From NCBI GenBank assembly GCA_020072965.1, contig JAIQFY010000001.1:283792-347791 (forward strand): a DNA stretch of 64,000 nucleotides, read 5' to 3'. The notes under the pieces were generated by a model, which saw nothing but the letters and a program-made list of their open reading frames with translations, did no database searches and was not told the origin of the DNA. This document shows positions 1 to 9,931 of the stretch, piece after piece. Within the stretch, counting starts at the first letter, position 1; the number at the start of each line of letters is the position of its first letter. The DNA is from Terriglobia bacterium (lineage in GTDB: Bacteria; Acidobacteriota; Terriglobia; JAIQFV01). The translations under genes and the position numbers were made by a program.

Positions 1-2
1 AC

Positions 3-1652
3 GTGCCCGTCCGGGCGCCTCGTGGCCATTCACTCTCCTGCAAGGGATGGGGGCAGGAAGCAGCGATGCGCATGCTCATGAACAACCTTGATGAGGAAGT
101 CGGTGAGAACCCGCACGAGCTGATCATCTACGGAGGCACCGGAAAAGCAGCCCGCAACTGGGACGCTTATCACGCCATTATCCGTTCCCTGCATGGGCTT
201 GGGAATGATGAAACGCTCCTTGTGCAGAGTGGAAAGCCGGTCGGCATCTTTAGAACCCACGAGTATGCGCCGCGGGTCCTCATCGCCAATGCCAACCTTG
301 TTGGGAACTGGGCGACCTGGGATTACTTCCATCATCTCGAAAAACTGGGACTCATCATGTACGGGCAGATGACGGCCGGCAGCTGGATCTACATCGGCAG
401 CCAGGGGATCATTCAGGGAACCTTTGAAACCTTCGCCGCTGCTGGTAAAAAGCATTTTGGGAACGATCTTAAGGGCCGCTTCATTGTGAGTGGCGGCATG
501 GGGGGAATGGGTGGCGCCCAACCTCTGGCTGCGACTATGAATGGTGCGGTCTTCCTTGGAATTGATGTCGATCCCGCTCGCATCGATCGCCGGGTCCGTC
601 AGAAATATTGCGATCGCATGACGACTTCACTCGAAACCGCCCTCTGCTGGGTGAGCGCAGCAAAAAAGGCACGTGAAGCGCTTTCGATCGGATTGGTCGG
701 AAACTGCGCCGAGGTGATTCCCGAGCTGGCGCGTCGAGGGGTGGTCCCCGATATCCTCACCGATCAAACCTCTGCTCATGATCCCTTGAATGGCTATGTC
801 GCCTGCGGTATGAGCCTCGAGGCGGTCATCGAGATGCGACAGAAGGATCCGGAGGGCTATGTCCGCCGGTCGCTGGAATCCATTGCGAAGCATGTCGAAG
901 GCATGCTGGCCCTTCAGAAGATGGGGGCCGTGACCTTTGACTATGGCAACAATATCCGGGCCTTTGCGGAAAAGGCCGGGGTCCCGAATGCGTTTGATTT
1001 CCCCGGTTTCGTCCCCGCCTACATCCGGCCCCTCTTCTGCGAAGGCCGCGGGCCGTTCCGCTGGGTCGCCCTCTCGGGCGATCCCAAAGACATTCATGAA
1101 ACTGACCGGCTGGTGCTGGATTTATTTCCGGAAAATGAGGTCTTACACCGGTGGATTCCCATGGCGCAGGAGCGGATTCCCTTTCAGGGTCTTCCGGCCC
1201 GCATCTGCTGGCTGGGATATGGGGAGAGGGCCCTATTCGGCGAGCGCATCAATGACCTGGTGGCCCGGGGAAGAATCTCAGCCCCGATCGTCATTGGCCG
1301 CGACCACCTCGACTGCGGCAGTGTGGCTTCACCTTACCGCGAAACTGAGGGAATGAAGGATGGCAGTGACGCCATCGCAGACTGGCCCATCCTCAACGCC
1401 CTGCTCAACACGGCCAGTGGCGCCAGCTGGGTTTCATTTCATCATGGCGGCGGCGTGGGAATCGGTTATTCACTGCACGCGGGTCAGGTGACCGTCGCCG
1501 ATGGCAGCCCGGAAATGGCCGTGCGGATCAACCGGGTGCTCACCAACGATCCAGGCATTGGAGTCGCGCGGCATGTGGATGCCGGGTACGAAGAGGCCAT
1601 TGAGACCGCCCGCCTCAAAGGCATAAAGATCCCGATGCGGGAAGAGAATTAA
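3..1652 (+). CDS. hutU: Urocanate hydratase (urocanase), 5' end cut by window edge
   Basis: Second enzyme of histidine degradation: urocanate + water to 4-imidazolone-5-propionate, with tightly bound NAD+, in the cytosol. The 549 visible residues cover nearly the whole family length (about 550-560). The frame opens at the window edge, so the GTG at base 3 is probably internal and roughly ten N-terminal residues are missing. Visible family motifs are [25 protein letters not shown], the glycine-rich NAD+ loop [18 protein letters not shown] (holding the cysteine known to be catalytic in the family) and [20 protein letters not shown]. hutI and ftcD lie 4-5.5 kb downstream on the same strand, so the pathway is clustered but not one tight operon. 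Identification is very secure; only the start is unknown. Confidence 0.96.
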   Translation: MPVRAPRGHSLSCKGWGQEAAMRMLMNNLDEEVGENPHELIIYGGTGKAARNWDAYHAIIRSLHGLGNDETLLVQSGKPVGIFRTHEYAPRVLIANANLVGNWATWDYFHHLEKLGLIMYGQMTAGSWIYIGSQGIIQGTFETFAAAGKKHFGNDLKGRFIVSGGMGGMGGAQPLAATMNGAVFLGIDVDPARIDRRVRQKYCDRMTTSLETALCWVSAAKKAREALSIGLVGNCAEVIPELARRGVVPDILTDQTSAHDPLNGYVACGMSLEAVIEMRQKDPEGYVRRSLESIAKHVEGMLALQKMGAVTFDYGNNIRAFAEKAGVPNAFDFPGFVPAYIRPLFCEGRGPFRWVALSGDPKDIHETDRLVLDLFPENEVLHRWIPMAQERIPFQGLPARICWLGYGERALFGERINDLVARGRISAPIVIGRDHLDCGSVASPYRETEGMKDGSDAIADWPILNALLNTASGASWVSFHHGGGVGIGYSLHAGQVTVADGSPEMAVRINRVLTNDPGIGVARHVDAGYEEAIETARLKGIKIPMREEN

Positions 1653-1747
1653 ACCAAATCAATCACCGCGGAGACGCAAGGAGCCCCGGACAAATCGTAT
1701 TTTGCACTGCGAACTCAGAAACCTCCGCGGTTCAACCTATCCTTCGA

Positions 1748-3166
1748 TTAAAACCCCGGGTCAGTGATGAATTTGTGCTTCACATCGCTCGCCAGTTTCC
1801 TGGCAACGGGGTCGATGACCGACCCCTTCCCGATCAACACAAAATCCAAATGGTTCAGCGGATAATAGGTTTCAATGATCCGTTTGGCGTCGGCCAGCGT
1901 CACGGCATCAATCTTTTCAAAGTAGGTGTTGATGTACTGAGGCCCCAGACCGTAGAACTCGAGATCCCCAATGAGATTGGCCAATTGATCATTGGTCTCA
2001 ATCGTCGGTCCGAACTGGCCCTTGATGTAATTCCTGGCGGATTGAAGTTGATCTTGACTGATTCCCTTCTCGTGAAGATCCTTCAAGGCGTCCAGCGTCA
2101 TGTTCAGCGCACGTTCCGTGCTATCGTTCGGAGTAAAGGAAGAAATGACGAAGGACCCGGGCATACGCCGTGAACTGAAGAAGCTGTTGGCGCCATACGT
2201 CAGTCCGGACTCAATTCGAAGCGCGGTATTGATCAGCGAGGTAAAGCGACCCCCGAATAAGGTGTTCACAACCTGAACCGGGATCCAGTCCGGGTTGGTT
2301 CGTGCAAGTCCCACATTCCCCAGGCGGAAAAAAGTTTGGGTGGAGTCGGGTTTATCGACCACCAACACATGTTTGCCTTGAGCTTTTGACGCCTCATTTA
2401 CAACAGGCGTAGCGACCTTCTTCGCCTTCCACGAATTGAATTTCTCCCTCAATCCAGCTTCGACCTCGGATGTCGAAAAATCCCCAGCGACGGCAAGGAT
2501 CAATTCGTTGGGGACAAATTGAGCCTCATAGGAACTCGCGATCTCATCCCGGGTTATCTTCGACAGGCTGGTCTCGGTCCCTCCCAAGGGTCGCCCGTAC
2601 CGCTGGGCTCCAAAAAGGAAGCCATCGAAATAATACTGGATGACCCGTTGAGGCACGGCCTTGTCCTCTTTGATGCTGTCGATCTCCTGCTTGATTAACT
2701 TATCGACCTCCCCAGGCGGAAATGTCGGGTGCAGGAGCATATCCGAAAGGAGGTCCACCGCAAGGTTCAAATCCTTCTTCAAAAACTCCGCCGATCCCCA
2801 GGCGTACTCCTGCGCCGCACCTGAATGGAAGTTGGCCCCCACGAAGTCCAGAGACCCCGAGATCTGGTCTGCTGTGCGCGTCGCCGTGCCTTTGCGAAGC
2901 AACTGGGCGGTCAAGGAAGCCAATCCTTCTCGGCCTTCCGGATCGCCGATGGAACCACCCGACTTCAAAACCCAGCGAAAGCTGACCAGAGGCAGTTGGT
3001 GCCGTTCCAGGAGGAGTAGTGTCATGCCGTTGTCAAACCTGATCGTCTGGTACTGCGGCAGTTGAACCTTCCCGGCGTTTTCCGCCGCTGGGGATAAGGC
3101 GGGCATGATTAGAATCAAGGTCCACAGCACGAATCGTTCGGGTCTCCATCGAGATTTTTTTCTCAT
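1748..3166 (-). CDS. M16-family peptidase-like subunit lacking the zinc site
   Basis: A 472-residue protein of the insulinase/mitochondrial-processing-peptidase family (M16), with an N-terminal signal sequence (hydrophobic residues about 12-27). The M16 fold is recognisable from the FDNGMTLLLLE strand, the EGREGLASLTAQLLRKGT helix and the C-terminal half around residues 270-400. Where active members carry HxxEH, this protein reads LASLTAQLL, so the zinc ligands are gone. It lies 52 bp behind a second M16 gene on the same strand whose HxxEH is intact. Known heterodimeric bacterial M16 enzymes pair one catalytic and one inactive, substrate-binding subunit, so this is probably the non-catalytic partner (inference). 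The ATG follows a GAGGAG ribosome site at 3 bp spacing. Confidence 0.9.
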   Translation of the reverse strand: MRKKSRWRPERFVLWTLILIMPALSPAAENAGKVQLPQYQTIRFDNGMTLLLLERHQLPLVSFRWVLKSGGSIGDPEGREGLASLTAQLLRKGTATRTADQISGSLDFVGANFHSGAAQEYAWGSAEFLKKDLNLAVDLLSDMLLHPTFPPGEVDKLIKQEIDSIKEDKAVPQRVIQYYFDGFLFGAQRYGRPLGGTETSLSKITRDEIASSYEAQFVPNELILAVAGDFSTSEVEAGLREKFNSWKAKKVATPVVNEASKAQGKHVLVVDKPDSTQTFFRLGNVGLARTNPDWIPVQVVNTLFGGRFTSLINTALRIESGLTYGANSFFSSRRMPGSFVISSFTPNDSTERALNMTLDALKDLHEKGISQDQLQSARNYIKGQFGPTIETNDQLANLIGDLEFYGLGPQYINTYFEKIDAVTLADAKRIIETYYPLNHLDFVLIGKGSVIDPVARKLASDVKHKFITDPGF

Positions 3167-3218
3167 CAGCTCCTCGTCAAGAACTCTTGCCGGATCATTC
3201 CTCCACCGTCAAGCTTCC

Positions 3219-4559
3219 CTATTTTCCCTCCGCTGGGGGAGGCTCCGGGACCAGAATCGCGACGGTTCGGTTACGGGGGGTGAAGTATTTTTGAGCGACT
3301 CGTTGGAGATCTTCACGTGTCACCTGATTGATCAACTCGACCTCCTTGAACAGCTTGTGATAGTCCCCAAAAACCACATCATAGACCCCAAGGACGTTGG
3401 CCTTTCCATTGATGGTTTTCATTGACCTGTAAAAGTCTGCGACTGCTGTGTTCTTGGCCTTCTGCAATTCCCTCTCCTCCACCAGGCTCTTCTGGGTTTT
3501 ATCCAGCTCGTCGTACAGAACCTTTTCGACCCGGTCCACCTCGACTCCGCTGCGCGGTTGAACGTCAATTTCAAAGATGAAAGGATCGATGTGTTCCGAT
3601 TGACCGCCTCCCACGGAAACGGCGACTTGTTCCTTGTCGACCAGGCGCTGATAAAGGCGCGAGCTCTCGCCTCTCAGCAGGATGTAATCCAGCACACTGA
3701 GCGGAATGAAATCCGGGTCAACGGCCGCGGGAGCGTGATAAGCCACCTGCAGCAACGGAAGCTGGGCGAACTTGTGGACGAAGACGCGGCGCTCTCCCAG
3801 TTGCTCAGGCTCTCGGGTAGACACCGGGCGAGGCGGTTCCTGGGCCGGGATGGATTCCAAATATTGTTGCGCCAGTCGGATAACCCTATCAGATTGAATA
3901 TCTCCGACGATAACCATCTCACAATTGTTGGGCGCATAATACGTTTTGAAGTAGTCGATCAAATCCTCTCTTTTCCAGTTCTCAATATCGACCATCCAGC
4001 CCACCACTGGCCAGTGGTATGGATGGGCGGTGAATGCGGCTGCCATCAACTGCTCCCGCAAAAGATCTTCGTTATTATTTTCCACGCTAAGTCGTCGCTC
4101 GTTCGCTACAACGCCGCGCTCGGACTCCACCATCTTCGGATCAAATGACAGCGCCCCGGTGCGATCCGCCTCCAGGTCGAAGATGAGCGGCAAAGCGGCC
4201 GTCGGGAACCAATCCTGATATACCGTCAAATCTTCGCTGGTGTAGGCATTGTTCGAGCCCCCATTGTCCTCCATGACACGATCAAACATTCCCGGACCAT
4301 ATTTCTTGGCGCCATTAAACATCATGTGTTCAAAGAAATGCGAAAGACCTGTAATGCCGGTATGCTCGTTGCGGGATCCCACGCGATGGAAGAAATACAA
4401 TGCCACATTGGGAATGGAATGATCCTCCAGGATCAGGATTTTCATCCCGTTCTTGAGCTGGTGAGTTTTGATGTCGAATTGTTGGGCGTAGGCCGTGTGA
4501 CCCAGAAACAACAATGTCGCCGTGATCCACATCCAGTACTTCTCTCGCTTCAGTTTCAT
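3219..4559 (-). CDS. M16-family zinc metallopeptidase, catalytic subunit
   Basis: A 446-residue secreted or periplasmic peptidase of family M16. The inverted zinc motif HFFEH is at about residues 74-78 (GLSHFFEHMMFNGAKKY), with the third ligand expected in the ERGVVANERR segment about 75 residues later. Residues 1-26 form a signal peptide (positive start, WITATLLFLGHTAYAQ). An upstream in-frame ATG at 4592 exists, but the start at 4559 has a proper ribosome site (AGAGGTGATG) and begins right at the signal peptide. First gene of a two-gene operon with the inactive M16 partner, reading away from phhB. The two products probably form one processing or oligopeptide-degrading enzyme; the substrate cannot be told from sequence. 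Confidence 0.93.
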   Translation of the reverse strand: MKLKREKYWMWITATLLFLGHTAYAQQFDIKTHQLKNGMKILILEDHSIPNVALYFFHRVGSRNEHTGITGLSHFFEHMMFNGAKKYGPGMFDRVMEDNGGSNNAYTSEDLTVYQDWFPTAALPLIFDLEADRTGALSFDPKMVESERGVVANERRLSVENNNEDLLREQLMAAAFTAHPYHWPVVGWMVDIENWKREDLIDYFKTYYAPNNCEMVIVGDIQSDRVIRLAQQYLESIPAQEPPRPVSTREPEQLGERRVFVHKFAQLPLLQVAYHAPAAVDPDFIPLSVLDYILLRGESSRLYQRLVDKEQVAVSVGGGQSEHIDPFIFEIDVQPRSGVEVDRVEKVLYDELDKTQKSLVEERELQKAKNTAVADFYRSMKTINGKANVLGVYDVVFGDYHKLFKEVELINQVTREDLQRVAQKYFTPRNRTVAILVPEPPPAEGK

Positions 4560-4834
4560 CTCATCACCTCTTTTGGGCCTGGTTCGGACCATTTTGCTTC
4601 TGAAACCGACTCAAAATGGTCCTGAGTTGGAGGTCTCACGGTGGAGAATCAACCATTTACGGCGGCGTCCCAAGACCCACCCTGCCAACAACTTGTGCCA
4701 CGGATTGACTTTGACTGGTAAGTATTCCCGGGGTGAATCAGCCCAAATAAATGAAAAGCTTGCGCTTCCATCGTCAAGCTCTTACACTAAATGGGTTCCT
4801 TTACGTAACGATATGGTTCAAGGTTTAGGATTTT

Positions 4835-5122
4835 ATGACCAAACTATCCACTTCCGAGATTGAAGAGGGGTTGAAGGCCTTACCTGGGTGGACAATACAG
4901 GAAGGGAAACTGACCAAACAATTCGAACTTTCAAGCTTCCCCGACCTCGTCTCTCTTGTCGTCAAAATCGGGTTCATCGCAGAAGCAGCGAATCACCACC
5001 CCGACTTACTGATTAATTACAGGCGCCTGACCTTCATGCTCTCGACGCATTCTCTCGGCGGCGTGAGCGATAAAGACCTGGAGCAGGCAAAACAGATTGA
5101 GGCAGTAATCAACCGCTATTAG
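4835..5122 (+). CDS. phhB: Pterin-4a-carbinolamine dehydratase
   Basis: A 95-residue cytosolic enzyme that dehydrates 4a-hydroxytetrahydrobiopterin, the by-product of aromatic amino acid hydroxylases, so that the pterin cofactor can be recycled. The length is normal. The family signature EAANHHPDLLINY, with the two active-site histidines, is followed by a serine/histidine segment LSTHSLGG and the SDKDLEQAKQIE helix. No phenylalanine hydroxylase gene is visible nearby. In many bacteria this protein occurs without a clear hydroxylase partner and may have a folate or molybdopterin-linked role, so the physiological substrate remains open here. It sits alone between divergent and convergent neighbours. 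Confidence 0.92.
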   Translation: MTKLSTSEIEEGLKALPGWTIQEGKLTKQFELSSFPDLVSLVVKIGFIAEAANHHPDLLINYRRLTFMLSTHSLGGVSDKDLEQAKQIEAVINRY

Positions 5123-5133
5123 TTGACGTCACC

Positions 5134-5358
5134 TCAATCGGTCCCGCACATTCCGCGTTGAGCAGCTCCACAGCTCCCACAGGGGCCCTCTTCGAGGCGG
5201 GAAGAAGCCGACCGATCCCCCACCACAGCAAACACAGAGAGCCGTTGCTCCACTCTCTTGCTGTCACAGCTCCTGCAAACCACCTTCTCGTCGTGATTGA
5301 ACACCAGTTGTTCAAAGTTTGATCCACAGTTCAGGCATTCATATTCATACATTGGCAT
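5134..5358 (-). CDS. FmdB-type zinc-ribbon protein
   Basis: A 74-residue protein starting MPMYEYEC, typical of the FmdB regulatory-protein family. A CxxC pair (ECLNCG) and a second CxxC pair (CRSCDS) about 20 residues later form a zinc ribbon; a glycine/cysteine-rich tail (GPCGSCG) follows. The frame can be extended upstream to 5439, but ATG 5358 has a GGGAG ribosome site and begins at the conserved family N-terminus. It converges tail-to-tail with phhB, 11 bp apart. Function within the family is poorly known; it is linked by name to formamidase and to transcriptional regulation. A second copy of the family lies at 55770. Confidence 0.85.
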   Translation of the reverse strand: MPMYEYECLNCGSNFEQLVFNHDEKVVCRSCDSKRVEQRLSVFAVVGDRSASSRLEEGPCGSCGAAQRGMCGTD

Positions 5359-5621
5359 AGGACAATCTCCCGATTCAGTTTCTGGCGTCTCCGACCTTGG
5401 ACTCAACTCCAAGGGTCTGTCTCCCCCGTGCAGCGACAAGTCTTAAGGGCACCGTGTTTCCAGCACGCCCAGATGGATATCCGAGGATCCTGCAAAAATA
5501 TCTTCGGAATACCACGACGATTGGGGTATCATTTTTCGTCCTAATCCTGGCTGACGACGCCTCAACCTCAGCCATTTTAATAAATAGTCGGGATTAGTCA
5601 ACCACTGGATCCCTTCACCTC

Positions 5622-6902
5622 ATGCCAGAACAAGACTCTCCGGGCCTTTTCATCCATAGTGCCGCGCAACTGATCACCCCGGAACTTCTGGACCGGGTCT
5701 CCGGGCCGAAGCTGATGCTCCGGATCATTCCTGACGGGGCTGTGCTGATCGAGGATGGGCAGATCGCCTCCGTGGGAATAACTGAAGCCGTCCGGAGGGA
5801 TGGGCGCGCGGGAGCTGCGGTCACCCTCGATGCTTCAAACTGTGTGATCGCCCCCGGGTTTGTCGACAGCCATACTCATCTTGTGTTCGCGGCAAACCGA
5901 CACGAAGAGTATGAAATGCGCATTCGGGGCGCCAGCTATGAGTCCATCGCCGCATTAGGTGGAGGGATTCGCAACAGCGTGCGGCGGCTGCGCAGCGTCG
6001 AGGAAGACGAATTGTTTGAGGCGGCGCGACAACGATGCACCCGGTTTCTGGAGTACGGGACGACGACGATCGAGGCAAAGAGCGGTTATGGTCTCGATCT
6101 CGAGAATGAGCTGAAGATCCTGCGGATCATAGCTCGACTCAACGAAGACCCCGAAGTGTCCCTCGAAATCATTCCGACCTTTCTGGGCGCCCACGAAGTC
6201 CCGGACGAGTTTCGCGATCATCCGACCAAGTACGTTGACCTCATTTGCGAGCAAATGCTTCCCCGCGTGACCGAGGATCAACTCGCCACGTTCTGTGACG
6301 TTTTCTGCGAAGCCGGGGTTTTCACCGTCGAGCAATCCCGGCGGATCTTGATCGCCGCGCAAAGTTTTGGGCTTAAGCTCAAGATCCACGCCGACCAGCT
6401 CAGCCACAGCGGGGGCGCACGCCTGGCCGTGGAACTCGGCGCCATCTCGGCCGACCACTTGGAACACATCAAGGAGGACGAGGTTGCCCTGCTGGCGGAA
6501 TCGAAGGTGGTGGCCACCTTGCTCCCGGGAGCCGCTTTTCATTTGGGCACAAACCAGTTCGCGCCCGCACGAAGGCTCTTGGATGCCGGGGCCCTGGTCG
6601 CGCTTGCCACGGACTTCAACCCGGGCACTTCTCCAACAGTAAGTATGCAGGTGATCCTCTCGATCGCCGGGTCATCTCTTTGGATGACCCCGTCGGAGTC
6701 CTTTGCAGCGGCAACACTGGGAGGGGCCTGTGCCCTCGGCTGTCAGCACCGAATGGGTTCAATTCAAGAAGGGAAACAAGCCGACCTGGTGATTTTTGAA
6801 GTGAATGACTACCGGCTGGTACCCTACCACTACGGCATGAACAGTGTGCGCGCGGTGATTAAGAAAGGGCAGCTTCTCTTCGACCATCAAAAAAGAGGAT
6901 GA
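5622..6902 (+). CDS. hutI: Imidazolonepropionase
   Basis: Third enzyme of histidine degradation: hydrolyses 4-imidazolone-5-propionate to N-formimidoyl-L-glutamate. It is a 426-residue metal-dependent amidohydrolase of normal length. The metal-binding HxH (His84 and His86 in GFVDSHTHLVFA) starts the barrel; later motifs are SGYGLDLENELK, LKIHADQLSHSGGARLAVELGA, SADHLEH and ATDFNPGTSP, which supply the remaining metal and substrate ligands. It is followed after 220 bp by ftcD on the same strand and lies 4 kb downstream of hutU. No strong ribosome site precedes the ATG at 5622, but no better start exists before the conserved N-terminal sandwich domain. Confidence 0.95.
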   Translation: MPEQDSPGLFIHSAAQLITPELLDRVSGPKLMLRIIPDGAVLIEDGQIASVGITEAVRRDGRAGAAVTLDASNCVIAPGFVDSHTHLVFAANRHEEYEMRIRGASYESIAALGGGIRNSVRRLRSVEEDELFEAARQRCTRFLEYGTTTIEAKSGYGLDLENELKILRIIARLNEDPEVSLEIIPTFLGAHEVPDEFRDHPTKYVDLICEQMLPRVTEDQLATFCDVFCEAGVFTVEQSRRILIAAQSFGLKLKIHADQLSHSGGARLAVELGAISADHLEHIKEDEVALLAESKVVATLLPGAAFHLGTNQFAPARRLLDAGALVALATDFNPGTSPTVSMQVILSIAGSSLWMTPSESFAAATLGGACALGCQHRMGSIQEGKQADLVIFEVNDYRLVPYHYGMNSVRAVIKKGQLLFDHQKRG

Positions 6903-7122
6903 GGCAAGAATGCTCTTATGCTGGTACAAGTTTGCAGCGTTTATCTTGAACGGATGATCAGTCCTCAGGCAGAACCGGCTCGACTAGCGATCTTTTCCGC
7001 TATTCGTCTGTATACCATGGCGTAATATAACCGTCGGAAAAGAGCGATGCCGCTGGTTTATCGGAGCGCCCGGGGATTCCTCCCATCATCTGGAACTTCT
7101 AAATTCCTTCGACGAGGTACTC

Positions 7123-8661
7123 ATGAATACCCTGGTTGAATGCGTTCCCAATTTCAGTGAAGGTCGCCGGGCCGAGGTTGTTGAAGCCCTGATACAAGTC
7201 ATTCAAAGCATGGCAGGTGCAACCATCCTGGATAAGGAGATGGATGCCGATCACAATCGTAGCGTCATTACATTCATCGCTCCCAAGGAAGTTGTGGCCG
7301 AAGCGGCGCTGCGCGTCGTGGGGAAGGCCGCCGAGCTAATCGACCTGACCCGTCACCAGGGTGCTCATCCCCGCATCGGAGCAACCGACGTGCTCCCATT
7401 CATTCCGATCGAAGGGGTGACGATTGAAGAATGCGTGGCGATATCCAGGCAGGTCGGTGAGGCCATCTGGCAACGCTACAAGATCCCTGTCTATTACTAC
7501 GAGACCGCCGCAACCCGTCCCGACCGCGTCAACCTGGAAAATATCCGCAAGGGTCAATTCGAAGGGCTCCGGGAGGAGGTGAAAACCAATCGTGATCGCC
7601 GGCCCGATGTCGGAGACGCGGCCTTGCATCCGACCGCCGGCGCGACGGTGGTCGGCACTCGAAAATACCTGATTGCCTACAACATCAATCTCGGGACGAG
7701 CGACGTCTCCGTGGCCAAGGCCATTGCAAAAAAGATCCGGTTCTCCAGCGGCGGGTTCCCTTTCGTCAAGGCCATGGGCGTGGATCTGAAGGCCCGCAAT
7801 CTGGCTCAAGTCTCCATGAACCTCACGGACTTTGAACAAACGCCCATCCACGTTGTCTTCGATGCGGTGACGCGCGAAGCTGCGGCAGCTGGCATCGCTG
7901 TCGTCGGGAGCGAGATCGTGGGTCTCGTTCCAAAGAAAGCGCTGGAAATGACGGCAGAGCACTATCTTGAAATCGAGAACTTCAAGCCGGACTTAATCCT
8001 CGAGAACCGTCTGGCAGCCGTGCTCGCTGAAAAAAGATCCCCCGCTGCGCAAACGGCTCCCCCCATTGACCGTCCGCTGTTGGCCGGATGCGAGTCGTTT
8101 ATTGACGCGGTGGCGGCTCCCACGCCCGCACCCGGTGGCGGGAGCGTGGCCGCAGCGGCCGCAGCCCTGGCCGCGGGCTTAGGTGAAATGGTTGCCGCAC
8201 GTTCCAAAGGGAAAAAGGCGGCCGCAGCCTTTGAAGACGAGCTGTCCGCAATTCTCAATGCCCTGGATCAACTTCGAGTTGAATTGAAAAGCCTCATCGA
8301 CGATGACACGAATGCCTATACCCTCGTCACGGCCGCTTACAAGCTTCCGAAGGATTCTGAGGCGGACAAGGAGGAACGGCAGCGCAAGATCGATGAGGCC
8401 TTGAAACAGGCAACCCTTGTCCCTTTTCACGTCGCCGAACATTCGAAAAATGTCCTTGAACACATTCTTCGACTGGAGGCGATTGGAAACAAGAATATGA
8501 TCTCCGATATTCGGGTAGCCCGTGAAATGGCCCGAACCGCGCTGTTCGGGGCCCTTGAGAACGTCAAGATCAACCTGGACTCCATGGGCGATCGGGCATT
8601 TGCCGGACGGGTAACGGGCCAGATTGTCCCGCTGGAGTCTGCCTTGAAGCGGAACGAATAG
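7123..8661 (+). CDS. ftcD: Bifunctional glutamate formimidoyltransferase / formimidoyl-THF cyclodeaminase
   Basis: A 512-residue fusion of two activities. Residues 1 to about 300 are the formimidoyltransferase domain (LVECVPNFSEGRR start, LTRHQGAHPRIGATDVLPFIPI), which passes the formimidoyl group from formimidoyl-glutamate to tetrahydrofolate. Residues about 320-512 are the all-helical cyclodeaminase (APTPAPGGGSVAAAAAALAAGLGEMV), which releases ammonia to leave 5,10-methenyl-THF. The fused form is typical of animals and some bacteria. It completes the route after hutI and shows that histidine carbon enters the folate pool, so no hutG/hutF branch is needed. GAGG ribosome site 6 bp before the ATG. 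The stop codon directly abuts the next ATG, suggesting coupled translation with the P1 peptidase. Confidence 0.95.
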   Translation: MNTLVECVPNFSEGRRAEVVEALIQVIQSMAGATILDKEMDADHNRSVITFIAPKEVVAEAALRVVGKAAELIDLTRHQGAHPRIGATDVLPFIPIEGVTIEECVAISRQVGEAIWQRYKIPVYYYETAATRPDRVNLENIRKGQFEGLREEVKTNRDRRPDVGDAALHPTAGATVVGTRKYLIAYNINLGTSDVSVAKAIAKKIRFSSGGFPFVKAMGVDLKARNLAQVSMNLTDFEQTPIHVVFDAVTREAAAAGIAVVGSEIVGLVPKKALEMTAEHYLEIENFKPDLILENRLAAVLAEKRSPAAQTAPPIDRPLLAGCESFIDAVAAPTPAPGGGSVAAAAAALAAGLGEMVAARSKGKKAAAAFEDELSAILNALDQLRVELKSLIDDDTNAYTLVTAAYKLPKDSEADKEERQRKIDEALKQATLVPFHVAEHSKNVLEHILRLEAIGNKNMISDIRVAREMARTALFGALENVKINLDSMGDRAFAGRVTGQIVPLESALKRNE

Positions 8662-9864
8662 ATGAAGTCGTCAAGAATCCGAATGTGTAGACTTCGACAC
8701 ATGCTCCGGCCGGTTCAGGGCATGGGTGTGCTGATTTCCCTTTGTTCCATTGTCTTTTCCGTTTTCGCGCAGACCGGCACGAGCACCCCACCTGGATCCC
8801 CGGCGCGGGTCCGCGCCAGAGATCTCAACATTGCTCCTGGAGTTTTTCCAACGGGAAAGTGGAACGCCATCACCGATGTGGCGGGTGTTCGTGTCGGCCA
8901 CACCACACTTTGGGAGGGAGACAACGTTCGGACCGGGGTGACCGCGATCCTTCCACCCGGGGATAATCCTCACAAAGAAAAATTGCCCGCGGCGATCTTT
9001 GTCGGCAATGGTTTCGGAAAGCTTCTGGGTTTTACTCAGGTCCAGGAACTGGGAGTTCTTGAAACTCCCGTTCTGCTGACCAACACCCTGAGTGTGTGGC
9101 GGGTGGCAGATGCGCTGGTCGATTACATGCTTGCCCTCCCGGGAAATGAAGACGTCCGGTCAATCAATCCGGTGGTGGGCGAGACCAATGACGGGTACCT
9201 GAATGACATTCGCGGCCGGCATGTCACGAGGAAGGATGTGTTCAATGCCATCTTGAGTGCCAAGTCCGGCCCTGTGGAGGAAGGGAGCGTGGGCGCGGGA
9301 ACGGGGACAGCGGCCTTCGATTGGAAAGGAGGCATCGGGACGTCGTCGCGTGTGCTTCCTCCCGAAAGTGGAGGATACACCCTCGGTGTCCTCGTCCAGA
9401 CCAATTTTGGAGGGCATCTGACAATAGATGGAGTGCCCGTTTGGAGGGAACTGCCGAAGAATGGAAAGAGTGGGCGCCCGGGGGACGGGAGCTGCATGAT
9501 TGTGATTGCAACCGACACCCCTCTGGATGCGCACCAGCTCCAACGAGTTTCCAGGCGCGCGCTGGCCGGCATGGCTCGAACAGGATCCACCTTCTCGAAC
9601 GGTAGCGGTGATTATGTGATCGCTTTTTCAACCGCCCTCAGAGGCCTTCCCACTTCAGACACGAGGTCCACCGGCGGGCGGGCGAAAATTCAAGATGAAG
9701 AGTTATCGCCGCTTTTTGAGGCTGCTACCGAAGCTACGGAAGAAGCGATTTATAACTCCCTGCTCCAAGCGACCACGGTGAGAGGCCGGGATGGACACGT
9801 GGTTGAGGCGATTCCAATTGAGGGGTTGAAGCAGATCTTGAGTAAGTTCAATCGAGGGATTTAA
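8662..9864 (+). CDS. P1 (S58/DmpA) family self-processing aminopeptidase, secreted
   Basis: A 400-residue N-terminal nucleophile peptidase related to L-aminopeptidase/D-esterase DmpA and beta-peptidyl aminopeptidases. Family motifs are NAITDVAGVRVGHTTL near residues 71-86, a central region with VGETNDGYLNDI and GAGTGTAAFDWKGGIGTSSR, and the autoproteolysis site GDGSCMIVIATDTPL, where Gly276-Ser277 should be cut to expose the Ser nucleophile of the beta chain. An N-terminal hydrophobic segment (VLISLCSIVFSVFAQ, about residues 23-37) indicates export. The ATG abuts the ftcD stop codon; later in-frame ATGs (residues 8, 14, 21) would also retain the signal peptide. Probably removes N-terminal residues from peptides outside the cytoplasm; the exact specificity is not predictable. 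Confidence 0.92.
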   Translation: MKSSRIRMCRLRHMLRPVQGMGVLISLCSIVFSVFAQTGTSTPPGSPARVRARDLNIAPGVFPTGKWNAITDVAGVRVGHTTLWEGDNVRTGVTAILPPGDNPHKEKLPAAIFVGNGFGKLLGFTQVQELGVLETPVLLTNTLSVWRVADALVDYMLALPGNEDVRSINPVVGETNDGYLNDIRGRHVTRKDVFNAILSAKSGPVEEGSVGAGTGTAAFDWKGGIGTSSRVLPPESGGYTLGVLVQTNFGGHLTIDGVPVWRELPKNGKSGRPGDGSCMIVIATDTPLDAHQLQRVSRRALAGMARTGSTFSNGSGDYVIAFSTALRGLPTSDTRSTGGRAKIQDEELSPLFEAATEATEEAIYNSLLQATTVRGRDGHVVEAIPIEGLKQILSKFNRGI

Positions 9865-9931
9865 CATTAATTTGCCCGTTGATATCCGCCGTCAAGGTGA
9901 AGAGATCCGACCAGTCAGTCGGGGCTTTGTG

